64,000 bases of DNA from Rhodopseudomonas palustris (lineage in GTDB: Bacteria; Pseudomonadota; Alphaproteobacteria; Rhizobiales; Xanthobacteraceae), in contig NZ_QYYD01000026.1 of the NCBI RefSeq assembly GCF_003591005.1, positions 1 to 64,000 of the forward strand, read 5' to 3'. Both the position numbers and the translations under genes were made by a program. Each line of letters begins with the position of its first letter. The stretch's first letter is position 1. Under the pieces are notes generated by a model, which searched no databases, was not told where the DNA came from, and was given only the letters and a program-made list of their open reading frames with translations. Shown here piece by piece: positions 1 through 8,347 of the stretch.

Positions 1-69
1 GCTCCCTCGTCTGAAGTTACGACAACCTCAGTCTGGCACATCGATGCCGTTCGGGGGCCGTCCACCCCA

Positions 70-375
70 TCATTCCGGGGCGTCGCGGAGCGACGAACCC
101 GGAATCTCGATGGGTTCTGCGACTCCGGCGTTTCCACAACGTCTGGATTCCCGGTTCGCCCGCGAAGTGCGGGCGCCCCGGAATGACCGGGAGAGGTGGG
201 GTGTCGCCCCAGGCACCGTCATTGACGGGGGAGAGGTGGGTGCTCTCCCCAGGCACCGTCATTCCGGGGCGCGCGTAGCGCGAACCCGGAATCTCGATGG
301 GTTCTGCGACTCCGGCGTTTCCACAACCTCTGGATTCCGGGTTCGCCCGCGAAGGGCGGGCGCCCCGGAATGAGG
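70..375. repeat. Two tandem copies of a palindromic intergenic repeat
   Basis: Two near-identical units of about 118 bases lie at 70-187 and 258-375. Each opens with CATTCCGGGG and closes with CCCCGGAATGA, so each can fold into a long hairpin. The linkers (about 189-257 and 378-432) also repeat, sharing AGGCACCGTCATT, which makes a higher-order period near 188 bases. A related diverged element sits at 58368-58500. Bases 1-502 show no convincing gene. Confidence 0.8.
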
Positions 376-502
376 GGGAGAGGTGGGTGCTCTCCCAGGC
401 ACCGTCATTGACGGCGGAGGGGTGGGTGCTCTTCAAGCCAGAGAGGGCTATATTCCGCCGAGAGCCCGCTCACGCGGGTCCGACGGGAAGTGGAAAGACG
501 TG

Positions 503-1372
503 ATGAAGATCAAGACCAAGCAGTATCGCGTCGAGGAAGGCAGCAAGGTCGACCTCGACAAGTGGCCTACTCTGGTCGACCCGTACTATGAATCCAAGGA
601 AAACTACCAGGAAATGCTGCGCAGCCACGTCGCCCGCTTGGCCGACCAGCAAAAACTGCTCTACGCCAGCAATCGCCACGCCATTCTGCTGATCTTCCAA
701 GCGATGGACGCCGCCGGCAAGGACGGCGCGATCCAGCACGTGATGTCCGGCGTCAATCCGCAGGGCTGCCAGGTGTTCAGCTTCAAGCACCCCAGCGCCA
801 CCGAGCTGAAGCACGACTTCCTGTGGCGGACCACCCGCGATTTGCCGGAGCGCGGCCGCATCGGCATCTTCAACCGCTCCTACTACGAGGAGGTGCTGAT
901 CGTCCGAGTTCATCCCAACATCCTGCTCAGCGAGGCGGTGCCGAACGGCACGGAATTCGGCAAGCAATTCTGGCACAAACGCTACCGCTCGATCCGCGAC
1001 GCGGAGAAACATTTGCACGCCAACGGCACCCGGATCGTCAAATTCTTCCTGCATTTGTCCAAGGAGGAGCAGCGCAAGCGTTTCCTGGCGCGCATCGACG
1101 AGCCCGACAAGAACTGGAAGTTCAGCGAAGCGGACATCGAGGAGCGCAAATACTGGGACGACTACATGAAGGCGTATGAGCACTGCCTCACCGAAACCAG
1201 TTCCGACGACTCGCCGTGGTACGTCGTCCCGGCGGACGACAAGCAGAACACCCGGCTGATCGTGTCGCAGGTCATTCTGGAAACCATGGAGGCGCTCAAA
1301 ATGTCCTATCCGGAGACCTCGCCGGCGCGGCGGAAGGAACTGCTCAAGCTGCGGCGGCAACTCGCGAAGTAG
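503..1372 (+). CDS. ppk2: Polyphosphate kinase 2 family protein (PPK2)
   Basis: 289 residues. PPK2 enzymes move phosphate between polyphosphate and nucleotides, usually making ATP or GTP from the diphosphate; some use AMP. A Walker A-like loop AMDAAGKDG lies at residues 67-75, the Walker B-like segment [10 protein letters not shown] near 123-132, and a lid rich in Arg and Lys ([17 protein letters not shown]) near 191-207. The length is normal for one PPK2 domain. The frame is open further upstream into repeat DNA, but the ATG at 503 follows GGAAAGACG and begins the family-like sequence [10 protein letters not shown]. It lies 129 bases before fabI on the same strand. Subclass (ADP or AMP preference) cannot be read from the sequence. 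Confidence 0.93.
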   Translation: MKIKTKQYRVEEGSKVDLDKWPTLVDPYYESKENYQEMLRSHVARLADQQKLLYASNRHAILLIFQAMDAAGKDGAIQHVMSGVNPQGCQVFSFKHPSATELKHDFLWRTTRDLPERGRIGIFNRSYYEEVLIVRVHPNILLSEAVPNGTEFGKQFWHKRYRSIRDAEKHLHANGTRIVKFFLHLSKEEQRKRFLARIDEPDKNWKFSEADIEERKYWDDYMKAYEHCLTETSSDDSPWYVVPADDKQNTRLIVSQVILETMEALKMSYPETSPARRKELLKLRRQLAK

Positions 1373-1501
1373 TATGCCGACGTCCGCAGCCGATCACCCT
1401 GTGGCCCGCATGCATCCGTCGATGGTCGAACGGCCGCAGTCATGGGCATGACACACCGAACGCGGTAGGGATTTGACCAGACGTTGGATCGGGGATGTCG
1501 C

Positions 1502-2263
1502 ATGACGCTGCAAGGAAAGAAGGGCCTGGTGGTCGGCATCGCCAACGCCGACAGCATCGCGTTCGGCTGCGCCCAGGCGTTTCGCAATGCCGGCGCCGAA
1601 CTGGCCGTCACCTACCTCAATGGCAAGGCAAAGCCCTATGTGGCGCCGCTCGCCGACCAACTCGGTAGCGACATCGTGCTGCCTTGCGATGTGCGCGAGC
1701 CGGGCCAGCTCGAAGCGGTGTTCACTGAGATCGCCGCGCGCTGGGGACGGCTCGATTTTCTGCTGCACTCGATCGCCTTCGCGCCGAAGGACGATCTGCA
1801 CGGCCGCGTAGTCGATTGCTCGCAGGCCGGCTTTGCGATGGCAATGGATGTGTCCTGCCACTCCTTCATCCGCATGGCGCGGCTCGCCGAGCCGCTGATG
1901 CCGGATGGCGGCTGCCTGCTCACCGTCACGTTCTACGGCTCCGAGAAGGTGGTCGAAGACTACAATCTGATGGGCCCCGTGAAGGCCGCGCTGGAGAGTT
2001 CGGTACGCTACATGGCGGCCGAGCTGGCGCCGAAACGGATCCGCGTCCACGCGTTGTCGCCGGGGCCGCTGAAAACCCGCGCCGCGTCCGGCATCGGCCG
2101 GTTCGACGAACTGATGGAGCGCACCCGCGCCCGCGCGCCCGCGCATCAGCTGGTCAGCATCGAGGATGTCGGTCATGTCGCGGCCTTCCTGGTCGGCGAT
2201 GCTGCCCGCGCCCTGACCGGCAACATCGAATATATCGACGCCGGCTATCACGTCGTCGGCTGA
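1502..2263 (+). CDS. fabI: Enoyl-[acyl-carrier-protein] reductase, FabI type
   Basis: 253 residues, a short-chain dehydrogenase fold. FabI reduces trans-2-enoyl-ACP with NADH in the last step of fatty acid elongation. The N-terminal nucleotide loop GIANADSIAFG and the FabI active site are present: Tyr145, then Tyr154 with Lys161 six residues on, as in the E. coli enzyme. The ATG at 1502 is preferred over an in-frame TTG at 1484. The gene lies 19 bases upstream of a MaoC-phosphotransacylase gene followed by acetate kinase, so this copy may serve a specialised acyl-CoA or acyl-phosphate pathway rather than housekeeping lipid synthesis; that is inference. Confidence 0.92.
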   Translation: MTLQGKKGLVVGIANADSIAFGCAQAFRNAGAELAVTYLNGKAKPYVAPLADQLGSDIVLPCDVREPGQLEAVFTEIAARWGRLDFLLHSIAFAPKDDLHGRVVDCSQAGFAMAMDVSCHSFIRMARLAEPLMPDGGCLLTVTFYGSEKVVEDYNLMGPVKAALESSVRYMAAELAPKRIRVHALSPGPLKTRAASGIGRFDELMERTRARAPAHQLVSIEDVGHVAAFLVGDAARALTGNIEYIDAGYHVVG

Positions 2264-2282
2264 GCGCCGGCTGGAGAAATTC

Positions 2283-3701
2283 ATGGAGCAGATCCAGAAC
2301 CGCACCTACGACGAGATCGCGGTGGGCGACACCGCGAGCCTGGTGCGGACGCTGACCTATCGCGACATCGAGGTGTTCGCGGTGATGTCCGGCGACGTCA
2401 ATCCGATGCATGTCGATGCCGCCTTCGCCAAGAGCGATCACTTCCATCAGGTGGTGGCGCACGGCATGTGGGGCGGCTCGCTGATCTCGACGCTGCTTGG
2501 TACGCAATTGCCCGGCCCCGGCACGATCTATCTCGACCAGTCGCTGCGCTTCGTCCGACCCGTCCTGCTCGGCGACACCGTCACGGTGTGCGTCAAGGTC
2601 AAGGAAAAGAACGACGCCAAGAAGCGGCTGTTGCTGGATTGCCGCGCCACCAACCAGAACGGCGACGAGGTGATCGTCGGTCTCGCCGAGGTGATCGCCC
2701 CGAGCGAGAAGATTTCGCGCGCGCGCGTGCAATTGCCCGAACTCGATCTGCATCCGGCGGCGCGGCGGCACGAACGGCTGATCGAGATGACCCAGGGCCT
2801 GCAGCCGCTGCGGGTCGCGGTGGTGCATCCGGTCGATACGCCGTCGCTGCTCGGCGCGGTCGAGGCGGCCCGTGCCGGACTGATCGTGCCTGTCCTCGTC
2901 GGCCCGGTCGCGAAAATCCGGGCCGCAGCGGGGCAGGCCGATCTCGACCTGTCGTCCTTCGAGATCGTCGCCACCGAGCACAGCGACGCGGCGGCCGCTG
3001 CGGCGGTCGCGATGGCCCGCGCCGGCCAGGTCGAGGCGCTGATGAAGGGCGCGCTGCACACCGACGAGATGATGCGCGCGGTGGTCGATCCGGAGCACGG
3101 CTTGCGCACCGCGCGGCGCATCAGCCACGTCTATGCGATCGATGCGCCGGACTACCCGCGGGCGCTGTTCGTCACTGACGCGGCGATCAATATCTATCCG
3201 ACGCTGACCGACAAGCGCGACATCATCCAGAACGCGATCGACCTGGTGCATGCGCTCGGCATCGGGCAGCCGAAGGTGGCGATCCTGTCCGCGGTCGAGA
3301 CCGTCACCGAGAGCATCCGCTCGACGCTGGATGCTGCGGCGCTCTGCAAGATGGCGGAGCGCGGCCAGATCACCGGCGGCATTCTCGACGGGCCGCTGGC
3401 CTTCGACAATGCGGTGTCGGTGGAGGCCGCCAAAACCAAAGGCATCGTTTCGCCGGTCGCGGGATGCGCCGATATCTTCGTGGTGCCGGACCTCGAGGCC
3501 GGCAATATGCTGGCCAAGCAGTTGGAATATCTGGCGCGCGCGCACGTCGCCGGCATCGTGCTCGGCGCCCGGGTGCCGATCATCCTCACCAGCCGGGCCG
3601 ACAAGACGCTGGCCCGGCTCAGTTCCTGTGCGATCGCCCTGCTGCTGGCGCGCCACAGAGCCGCCGCGTTGCCCAGCCTGCCGACCGGAGGGACCGCATG
3701 A
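2283..3701 (+). CDS. Bifunctional MaoC enoyl-CoA hydratase / phosphate acyltransferase
   Basis: 472 residues. Residues 1-140 form a MaoC-like hot-dog hydratase domain with the catalytic pattern SGDVNPMH (Asp38, His43) and the AHGMWGG helix. Residues about 165-470 match phosphate acetyl/butyryltransferases, which convert acyl-CoA and phosphate to acyl-phosphate and CoA. Products typical of the C-terminal family feed acetate or butyrate kinase, which is the next gene and overlaps by four bases (ATGA), implying translational coupling. The start follows GGAGAAATTC. MaoC-PTA fusions of this form are known in alphaproteobacteria; the acyl chain preferred is unknown. Confidence 0.92.
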   Translation: MEQIQNRTYDEIAVGDTASLVRTLTYRDIEVFAVMSGDVNPMHVDAAFAKSDHFHQVVAHGMWGGSLISTLLGTQLPGPGTIYLDQSLRFVRPVLLGDTVTVCVKVKEKNDAKKRLLLDCRATNQNGDEVIVGLAEVIAPSEKISRARVQLPELDLHPAARRHERLIEMTQGLQPLRVAVVHPVDTPSLLGAVEAARAGLIVPVLVGPVAKIRAAAGQADLDLSSFEIVATEHSDAAAAAAVAMARAGQVEALMKGALHTDEMMRAVVDPEHGLRTARRISHVYAIDAPDYPRALFVTDAAINIYPTLTDKRDIIQNAIDLVHALGIGQPKVAILSAVETVTESIRSTLDAAALCKMAERGQITGGILDGPLAFDNAVSVEAAKTKGIVSPVAGCADIFVVPDLEAGNMLAKQLEYLARAHVAGIVLGARVPIILTSRADKTLARLSSCAIALLLARHRAAALPSLPTGGTA

Positions 3702-4906
3702 GCGACGTTCTCCTCGTCCTCAATGCCGGTTCGTCCAGTATCAAATTCGCGCTGTACGAGGCGCATACCGAGCCGACCCAGGAGTGCCTGATCTGCGAAG
3801 GCGGCATCGGCAGCCTCGGCCACCGGCCGCACCACAAGGTGGTCGACCGCGACGGCGCGACACTGCACGACGATTATCTGCCGCAAGGCGCCGGCCATGA
3901 CGACGCCATCGCGGCGCTGTTCGGCTGGATCGAACAGCGCTTCCCCGACCGGCGGATCGCCGCCGCCGGGCACCGTGTCGTCCACGGCGGCGATCAGTTC
4001 GACGCGCCGGCGCGGGTCGATGCCGGCGTGATCGAGCGGCTGCGCAGCTACATCCCGCTGGCGCCGCTGCACCAGCCGCACAGCGTCGCGGCGATCGAGG
4101 CGCTGGCCAGGCTGCACCCGAAGCTGCCGCAGATCGCCTGCTTCGATACCGCGTTTCACCATCGCCTGCCCAAGCTCGCCACCTGGTACGCACTGCCACG
4201 CGCGATCACCGACGAAGGCGTGCGGCGCTACGGCTTCCACGGCATCTCCTACGCGTATATCGCGAGCCGGCTGCCGGACGTCGTCGGCCCCGAGCTCGCT
4301 GAAGGCCGCATCATCGTGGCGCATCTCGGCGGCGGCGCCAGCATGTGCGCGATGCGGGCGCGCAAGAGCGTCGCCACCACCATGGGCTTCACCGCGCTCG
4401 ACGGCCTGGTGATGGGCACGCGTACCGGCGTGCTCGATCCCGGCGTGGTGCTGTATCTGTTGCAGCAGAAAGGCATGACGCCCGAGGCGATCAGCGACCT
4501 ATTGTATCGCCAGTCCGGCCTGCTCGGCGTCTCCGGCATCAGCGACGACATGCGCACGCTGCTGGCGAGCGACGACCCGCGCGCCGCAGACGCCATCGCG
4601 CTGTTCGTCTATCGCATCGGCCGTGAGTTCGGCTCGCTGAGCGCGGCGCTGGGCGGCCTCGACGCAGTGGTGTTCACCGCCGGCATCGGCGAGCGCTCTC
4701 CTGAGATCCGCCGCCGCGCCTGTGCCCACGCCGAATGGCTCGGCGTCGCGCTCGATGAGGATGCCAATGCGGCGGTCTCCGGCGCAGGCCGGATCAGCCG
4801 CGCCGACAGCAAAGTCGCGGTCTGGGTGATCCCGACCGACGAAGACCTGATGATCGCCCGCCAGGTCTGGGGCCTGCTCGACGGCGGGCGGGAAGCTGAC
4901 CTGTAG
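3698..4906 (+). CDS. ackA: Acetate kinase (acyl kinase)
   Basis: 402 residues, the usual length. It transfers phosphate between acetyl-phosphate and ADP. Recognisable ASKHA-family motifs occur in order: NAGSSSIKFALY at the N terminus, HRVVHGG, FDTAFHHRLP, GFHGISYAYIA, HLGGGAS, TRTGVLDPG and FTAGIGE near the C terminus. The ATG overlaps the stop of the phosphotransacylase gene, so both enzymes are probably made in fixed ratio. With the upstream polyphosphate kinase and enoyl reductase this forms an ATP-yielding module. A propionate or butyrate kinase role is possible but the acetate kinase signatures are stronger. Confidence 0.94.
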   Translation: MSDVLLVLNAGSSSIKFALYEAHTEPTQECLICEGGIGSLGHRPHHKVVDRDGATLHDDYLPQGAGHDDAIAALFGWIEQRFPDRRIAAAGHRVVHGGDQFDAPARVDAGVIERLRSYIPLAPLHQPHSVAAIEALARLHPKLPQIACFDTAFHHRLPKLATWYALPRAITDEGVRRYGFHGISYAYIASRLPDVVGPELAEGRIIVAHLGGGASMCAMRARKSVATTMGFTALDGLVMGTRTGVLDPGVVLYLLQQKGMTPEAISDLLYRQSGLLGVSGISDDMRTLLASDDPRAADAIALFVYRIGREFGSLSAALGGLDAVVFTAGIGERSPEIRRRACAHAEWLGVALDEDANAAVSGAGRISRADSKVAVWVIPTDEDLMIARQVWGLLDGGREADL

Positions 4907-4918
4907 TACGCCGTCATG

Positions 4919-4935
4919 CCCGGGCTTGTCCCGGG
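4919..4935 (+). terminator. Short hairpin after ackA
   Basis: CCCGGG-CTTGT-CCCGGG, a six-base perfect stem with a five-base loop 13 bases after the ackA stop. There is no T tract. It also matches half of the CCCGGC palindromic repeat family seen elsewhere in the window, so it may be a repeat remnant rather than a true terminator. Confidence 0.3.
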
Positions 4936-5042
4936 ACCCCGCCGCCGCCCAGGTTGACCGTGCATAACCGGACGCCGGGGCGGCGGCTTTGGGCTATCAT
5001 CGTGGCGTTTGTGCTGACCAACGTCATTGCAGGGAGGCTCCC

Positions 5043-5417
5043 ATGGCCCAGATGCTCGCGCCCGTGTCGTTCACTGATCCCGAATTGCCGACGGCAGGCG
5101 GCGGCGCCGCGCCGCTGTCCGGCGGCGTCGCGCAGGTGATCAATCCGTGGCGCTGGTTTACCAGCGTGTTCGGCAATCAGTTCAGCCTGCTGTCGATCAA
5201 TCTCGGCCGCTCCTCGGCGCCGCAGACCGAGTCGCAGATCCTCGAAGAGGTCGGCTCCTACGGTCGCCAGCTCGGCCGCATCGGGGAAGCGCTGGAAGTG
5301 CTGGTACGGGAATTTCCCCGCGAAGGCCTGAGCGAGCGCGCCGTCGCGGCGCTGGAGGATTTCTCGGCGCAGATGCGCGAGATCCGGCGCATCAAGGACA
5401 AGTCCCGCGCGGCGTAG
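5043..5417 (+). CDS. Hypothetical protein, 124 residues
   Basis: Unrecognised. The start at 5043 follows a strong ribosome site (CAGGGAGGCTCCC). The protein has a low-complexity N terminus rich in Ala, Gly and Pro, a central NPWRWFTSVFGNQFSLL stretch, and a C-terminal half predicted by eye to be amphipathic helix rich in Glu and Arg. No signal peptide or membrane segment is evident. It stands alone between ackA and a methyltransferase on the same strand. Codon choice is like the GC-rich neighbours, which supports a real gene. Confidence 0.75.
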   Translation: MAQMLAPVSFTDPELPTAGGGAAPLSGGVAQVINPWRWFTSVFGNQFSLLSINLGRSSAPQTESQILEEVGSYGRQLGRIGEALEVLVREFPREGLSERAVAALEDFSAQMREIRRIKDKSRAA

Positions 5418-5449
5418 CACGCATCGTTTACCATCCCCGACGTTCTCCC

Positions 5450-5516
5450 CCCGGACCCTACCCCGCGCCGCAGCGCGCTCCCTCTCCCGCTTGCGGGAGT
5501 GGGCTGGGGCGACACA
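5450..5516. repeat. Palindromic intergenic repeat (CTCTCCCGC family)
   Basis: Contains CCCTCTCCCGCTTGCGGGAGTG, a stem-loop core shared with the copies at 6449-6555, 52690-52745, 55590-55800 and 59683-59830. It lies between two + strand genes. Confidence 0.7.
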
Positions 5517-5638
5517 AGCCCTGACTGTGCAATTCCGGACGGCGGGCCGCTGCTCGCGACTATCGACGCCGCAGCAATGTCTGCGTCACGCTGTCGCGAC
5601 GGACGCTTGGGCCGGCGCTTGCCACTTGGTGGCTGACG

Positions 5639-6352
5639 ATGCAAGATTTGCCGATGCCTGCGACGCTCAAATATCACTTTTGGCGACGGGTACGTGCGGC
5701 CCACTACGCGTTCGGGCTCGCGCGGCTGCCGTTCGGGCGGGTGCTGGAGCGTGCGGTCGGGCAATGGGAGCGGGCGCAGGGCTTCGGCGATAGTCCGAAG
5801 GAAAAGGCGACCTGGGACGCCGAATACGGCGACGGCCGCTGGGCCTATATCGCGCAGTTGCACGAAAACAGCCGCTACTGGACGATCATCGGCTACATGG
5901 ATGCATTCCGGGGTGGCGGCGAATATCTCGATGTCGGCTGTGGCGACGGCGTGTTGTTCAGCCGATTCAAGGCGCTCGGCTATCAGCGTTATGTCGGGAT
6001 CGACATCTCGGAGGTGGCGATCCGGCAATTGCAATGTCATAACGACGATCGCACGCATTTCGCGCAGGGCGACGGCGACGTTCATGAGCCGGACGGTCTT
6101 TTCGACGTCATCGTGTTCAACGAGTCGCTGTACTACCTGAAAGACCCGGTCGGCTCGCTCGAGCGATACGCGCGATCGCTCAAGCCCGGCGGCTGCATCA
6201 TCGTATCGACCTACACCAACTCGCGTCGCTCGCTCGCCGTATTGCGCGAAGCCAAGACCAAGCTGACGGTCGTCGACGAGGCCAAAACGTCCCAGGGATC
6301 GATGTCCTGGCTGTGCACGGTATTGAAACCCGCCAACGCCGGCATGGCCTAG
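5639..6352 (+). CDS. Class I SAM-dependent methyltransferase
   Basis: 237 residues. A class I methyltransferase domain begins near residue 98 with motif I LDVGCGDGVLF, followed by a YVGIDIS acidic strand that would bind the SAM ribose, FDVIVFNESLYYL, and LKPGGCIIVS. The N-terminal 95 residues are basic and aromatic with no recognised domain. The substrate cannot be inferred; it is similar in style to methyltransferases of cell-surface glycan loci. It is flanked by palindromic repeats on both sides and has no clear operon partner. The start could also be the internal ATG five codons later (MPATLKYHFW). Confidence 0.85.
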   Translation: MQDLPMPATLKYHFWRRVRAAHYAFGLARLPFGRVLERAVGQWERAQGFGDSPKEKATWDAEYGDGRWAYIAQLHENSRYWTIIGYMDAFRGGGEYLDVGCGDGVLFSRFKALGYQRYVGIDISEVAIRQLQCHNDDRTHFAQGDGDVHEPDGLFDVIVFNESLYYLKDPVGSLERYARSLKPGGCIIVSTYTNSRRSLAVLREAKTKLTVVDEAKTSQGSMSWLCTVLKPANAGMA

Positions 6353-6448
6353 CTTGGCCGCCTGCGGGCGGAATGATAGACCGAAAGGCAGCGAAGCCTT
6401 GATGCCCGACTGAGCGCAGCGCCGGGGGAAGGGCGACGCAGGCTCAGT

Positions 6449-6555
6449 GCCCGCGCCCCCACCCCGACCCTCCCCGCAAGGGGGAGGGGAGCAGAGCCGC
6501 AGCCCGCTCCCTCTCCCGCTTGCGGGAGAGGGCCGGGGTGAGGGCGACACGAGCA
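6449..6555. repeat. Palindromic intergenic repeats (CTCTCCCGC family, two cores)
   Basis: Two hairpin cores, CCTCCCCGCAAGGGGGAGG and CTCTCCCGCTTGCGGGAGAG, are followed at 6573-6604 by a second repeat type with CCCGGATGCAGCGAAGCG. The array abuts and appears to interrupt the truncated gene at 6615-6743. Confidence 0.7.
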
Positions 6556-6614
6556 CGGACTCGGCAAGTCGGTAGCCCGGATGCAGCGAAGCGCAATCCG
6601 GGATTTGCGACAGA

Positions 6615-6743
6615 TCGCTGGTCAATTACCGGCCTGAACAACACAATGTCCCAATCAAGAAGAGAGATTCTGTCTACAAATTCGCAGCCTTCGACGTTCG
6701 GAGAAGCGAGCTCGATCCCGATCGTGAGGATTCGTTTGGCCAT
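6615..6743 (-). pseudogene. 5' stump of an unidentified gene, truncated at a repeat
   Basis: Reading leftwards from the ATG at 6743, the first 42 or so residues look like genuine protein (MAKRILTIGIELASPNVEG, later ISLLDWDIVLFRP), with low-GC codons unlike the neighbourhood. The sense then ends abruptly: the same frame continues through the CCCGGATGCAGCGAAGCG repeat and the CTCTCCCGC repeat, giving Arg/Pro-rich nonsense. I read this as the N terminus of a longer gene whose 3' part was lost at the repeat array. A short functional peptide is less likely. The family is not named with confidence; the N-terminal pattern recalls uncharacterised accessory proteins. Confidence 0.45.
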
Positions 6744-6932
6744 ATGATCATATCCGAGGCAGTTTTCTAATTGCACAAGCTGCAGTTTAGATACTGTTCA
6801 GGCAACAGAAGTGTGCCCATTGCATGTCGGCGTCTCGCGCCTTCCGTGAGAGTCGCGATTGTCTGATCCCACGTTCCAAAGGAGGATCGGTGTTTATTCT
6901 ATTCCTTCCGGACTCATCGAAAATGTCGACGA

Positions 6933-7736
6933 TTATACCCTCGGCAGCATCCGAGATGAGTCGATGCGTTTGTGGGCAAGTGAAAGCAGCGTAAAAACCT
7001 CTTCGGCGTCTTCCTTGTTAATTGCCCAATTTATCCGCGGAGCATGTGCCATGGGATTGCGGAACATGCCAAATAGCCCTTTCACGAGATTGCAGAATCC
7101 ACGCTGCTCTGACTTTTCGCTCTCTGTACTCCAGTCATTGATGGCTAGAAGCGGTGGAGTGCCCCCTAGTGTTCGATCAACGAGTGTGGCTCCATCATCG
7201 AAAAGGCCTGACCGCTCGCGTAGCTTGTCGGCGACGCCTTTTGCCGCTTCGAGAACCGCATGAAAGTAATTCTCTGCCAACAGCTCCTCTTTGCAGAATT
7301 GCAATACATCGGGATGCACGTTTCTGAGCTCAAGATCGCCACGGAGTTCGGATGCCCGTCGTTTAGCTTCTGTTAAAGTGTCCGCTTCCTCAACGCCTAC
7401 CAGTTCTCCAGATTCCTTTACCGCCAAGCCGGCAAATGCCAGCGCAACATTCAGGTGTCTTCGCATGGGTTCGTAGCGTTCTTGTTGCCGAACAAACCGT
7501 GCCGGCCTCATCGCGCGTCTTATGAAAGCGAGGATCGGGACGCGATCCTGCTTCGCATTTTGCAGATGCGCAAAGGCATTGTACAAGCGATGTCGTTTTG
7601 ACAGGGTTGGCGCGACGTCGTTTATCCCACACGCACTTAGTAGGTTAGCTATTTCCGAACCCGTGAGCCCGATTTCTGTGTCTCCCAATGCGTCGGCGAT
7701 CGCCTGCAGATGGGCTTGCTCGAACGTCTTTGGCAT
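6933..7736 (-). CDS. TIGR02391-family HEPN-like protein
   Basis: 267 residues from the ATG at 7736, which follows AAAGAGAT; an in-frame start at 7865 would add 43 residues without family character. The C-terminal third carries the recognisable TIGR02391 signature: NDWSTESEKSEQRGF, then KGLFGMFRNPMAH and a final DAEEVFTLLSLAHKRID. RNPxAH resembles the Rx4-6H motif of HEPN domains, which in many toxins and defence proteins forms an RNase active site; catalysis here is not shown. GC content is visibly lower than in flanking genes and a truncated low-GC gene lies just downstream, so this patch looks acquired. No antitoxin partner is visible. It could be an orphan phage-defence component. Confidence 0.8.
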   Translation of the reverse strand: MPKTFEQAHLQAIADALGDTEIGLTGSEIANLLSACGINDVAPTLSKRHRLYNAFAHLQNAKQDRVPILAFIRRAMRPARFVRQQERYEPMRRHLNVALAFAGLAVKESGELVGVEEADTLTEAKRRASELRGDLELRNVHPDVLQFCKEELLAENYFHAVLEAAKGVADKLRERSGLFDDGATLVDRTLGGTPPLLAINDWSTESEKSEQRGFCNLVKGLFGMFRNPMAHAPRINWAINKEDAEEVFTLLSLAHKRIDSSRMLPRV

Positions 7737-8347
7737 TGCTAATCTCTTTGGGCGAATCTGACTGGGAATGATGAGTTGACCGCTCCTCCGAAGCAAGACG
7801 TGGAGTTCTTCTGCACGCTTTTGTCTCCTCGACAAGATTCCTATTTGCTTTGTATTCCTATCCATCCCGCTCCACTCCCGAGGGGCGGCTCGCGATCGTC
7901 ACTTGTCGCGGGGCGGGTGCGGTGGACGCGGCAGCGTCGCGCGCGGGGGAAGGCGGCAGGGGGCCGCGGGGCAGTGAGTCCGGAGGGCTCGGCCGCGGGG
8001 TCTATGGAGCCGCCGACCGACGCGTGGACGACGACGCTGTGCGGTGCGGGCCGGGGCGGAGATGCGCCCCATCTGCATCGCCATTGCGCGCCGGCCCAAA
8101 TCGTGTGGTCCCGACGCCCATCGCTGGCGCAAGGGATGGAGCGCCTGCACGCCGACCGGCCGCAGGAAACCACCGGCCCGAGCGCTGATTGCGAACCAGC
8201 CCAGCCTCCGCCGGACAGCTCAGTCCCGACGGCCGCGGCGCGGGCGCGACAGTTTGGCGCTGCGGCGGGCGGGGCGGCTGGCGCTGGGCATTTGCCGGCG
8301 TTTCCGCCATAGACTGCGCGGATCGAGACGAATCCAACGAGTTTGCA
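7737..8347. other. Non-coding gap upstream of the sensor kinase
   Basis: About 610 bases. The first 130 are low-GC and belong with the TIGR02391 gene (its promoter side). The remainder is extremely GC-rich; open frames on both strands give Arg/Pro/Ala-rich translations with no domain character, which fits diverged intergenic repeat DNA. No RNA gene or clear promoter is recognised. Confidence 0.5.
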
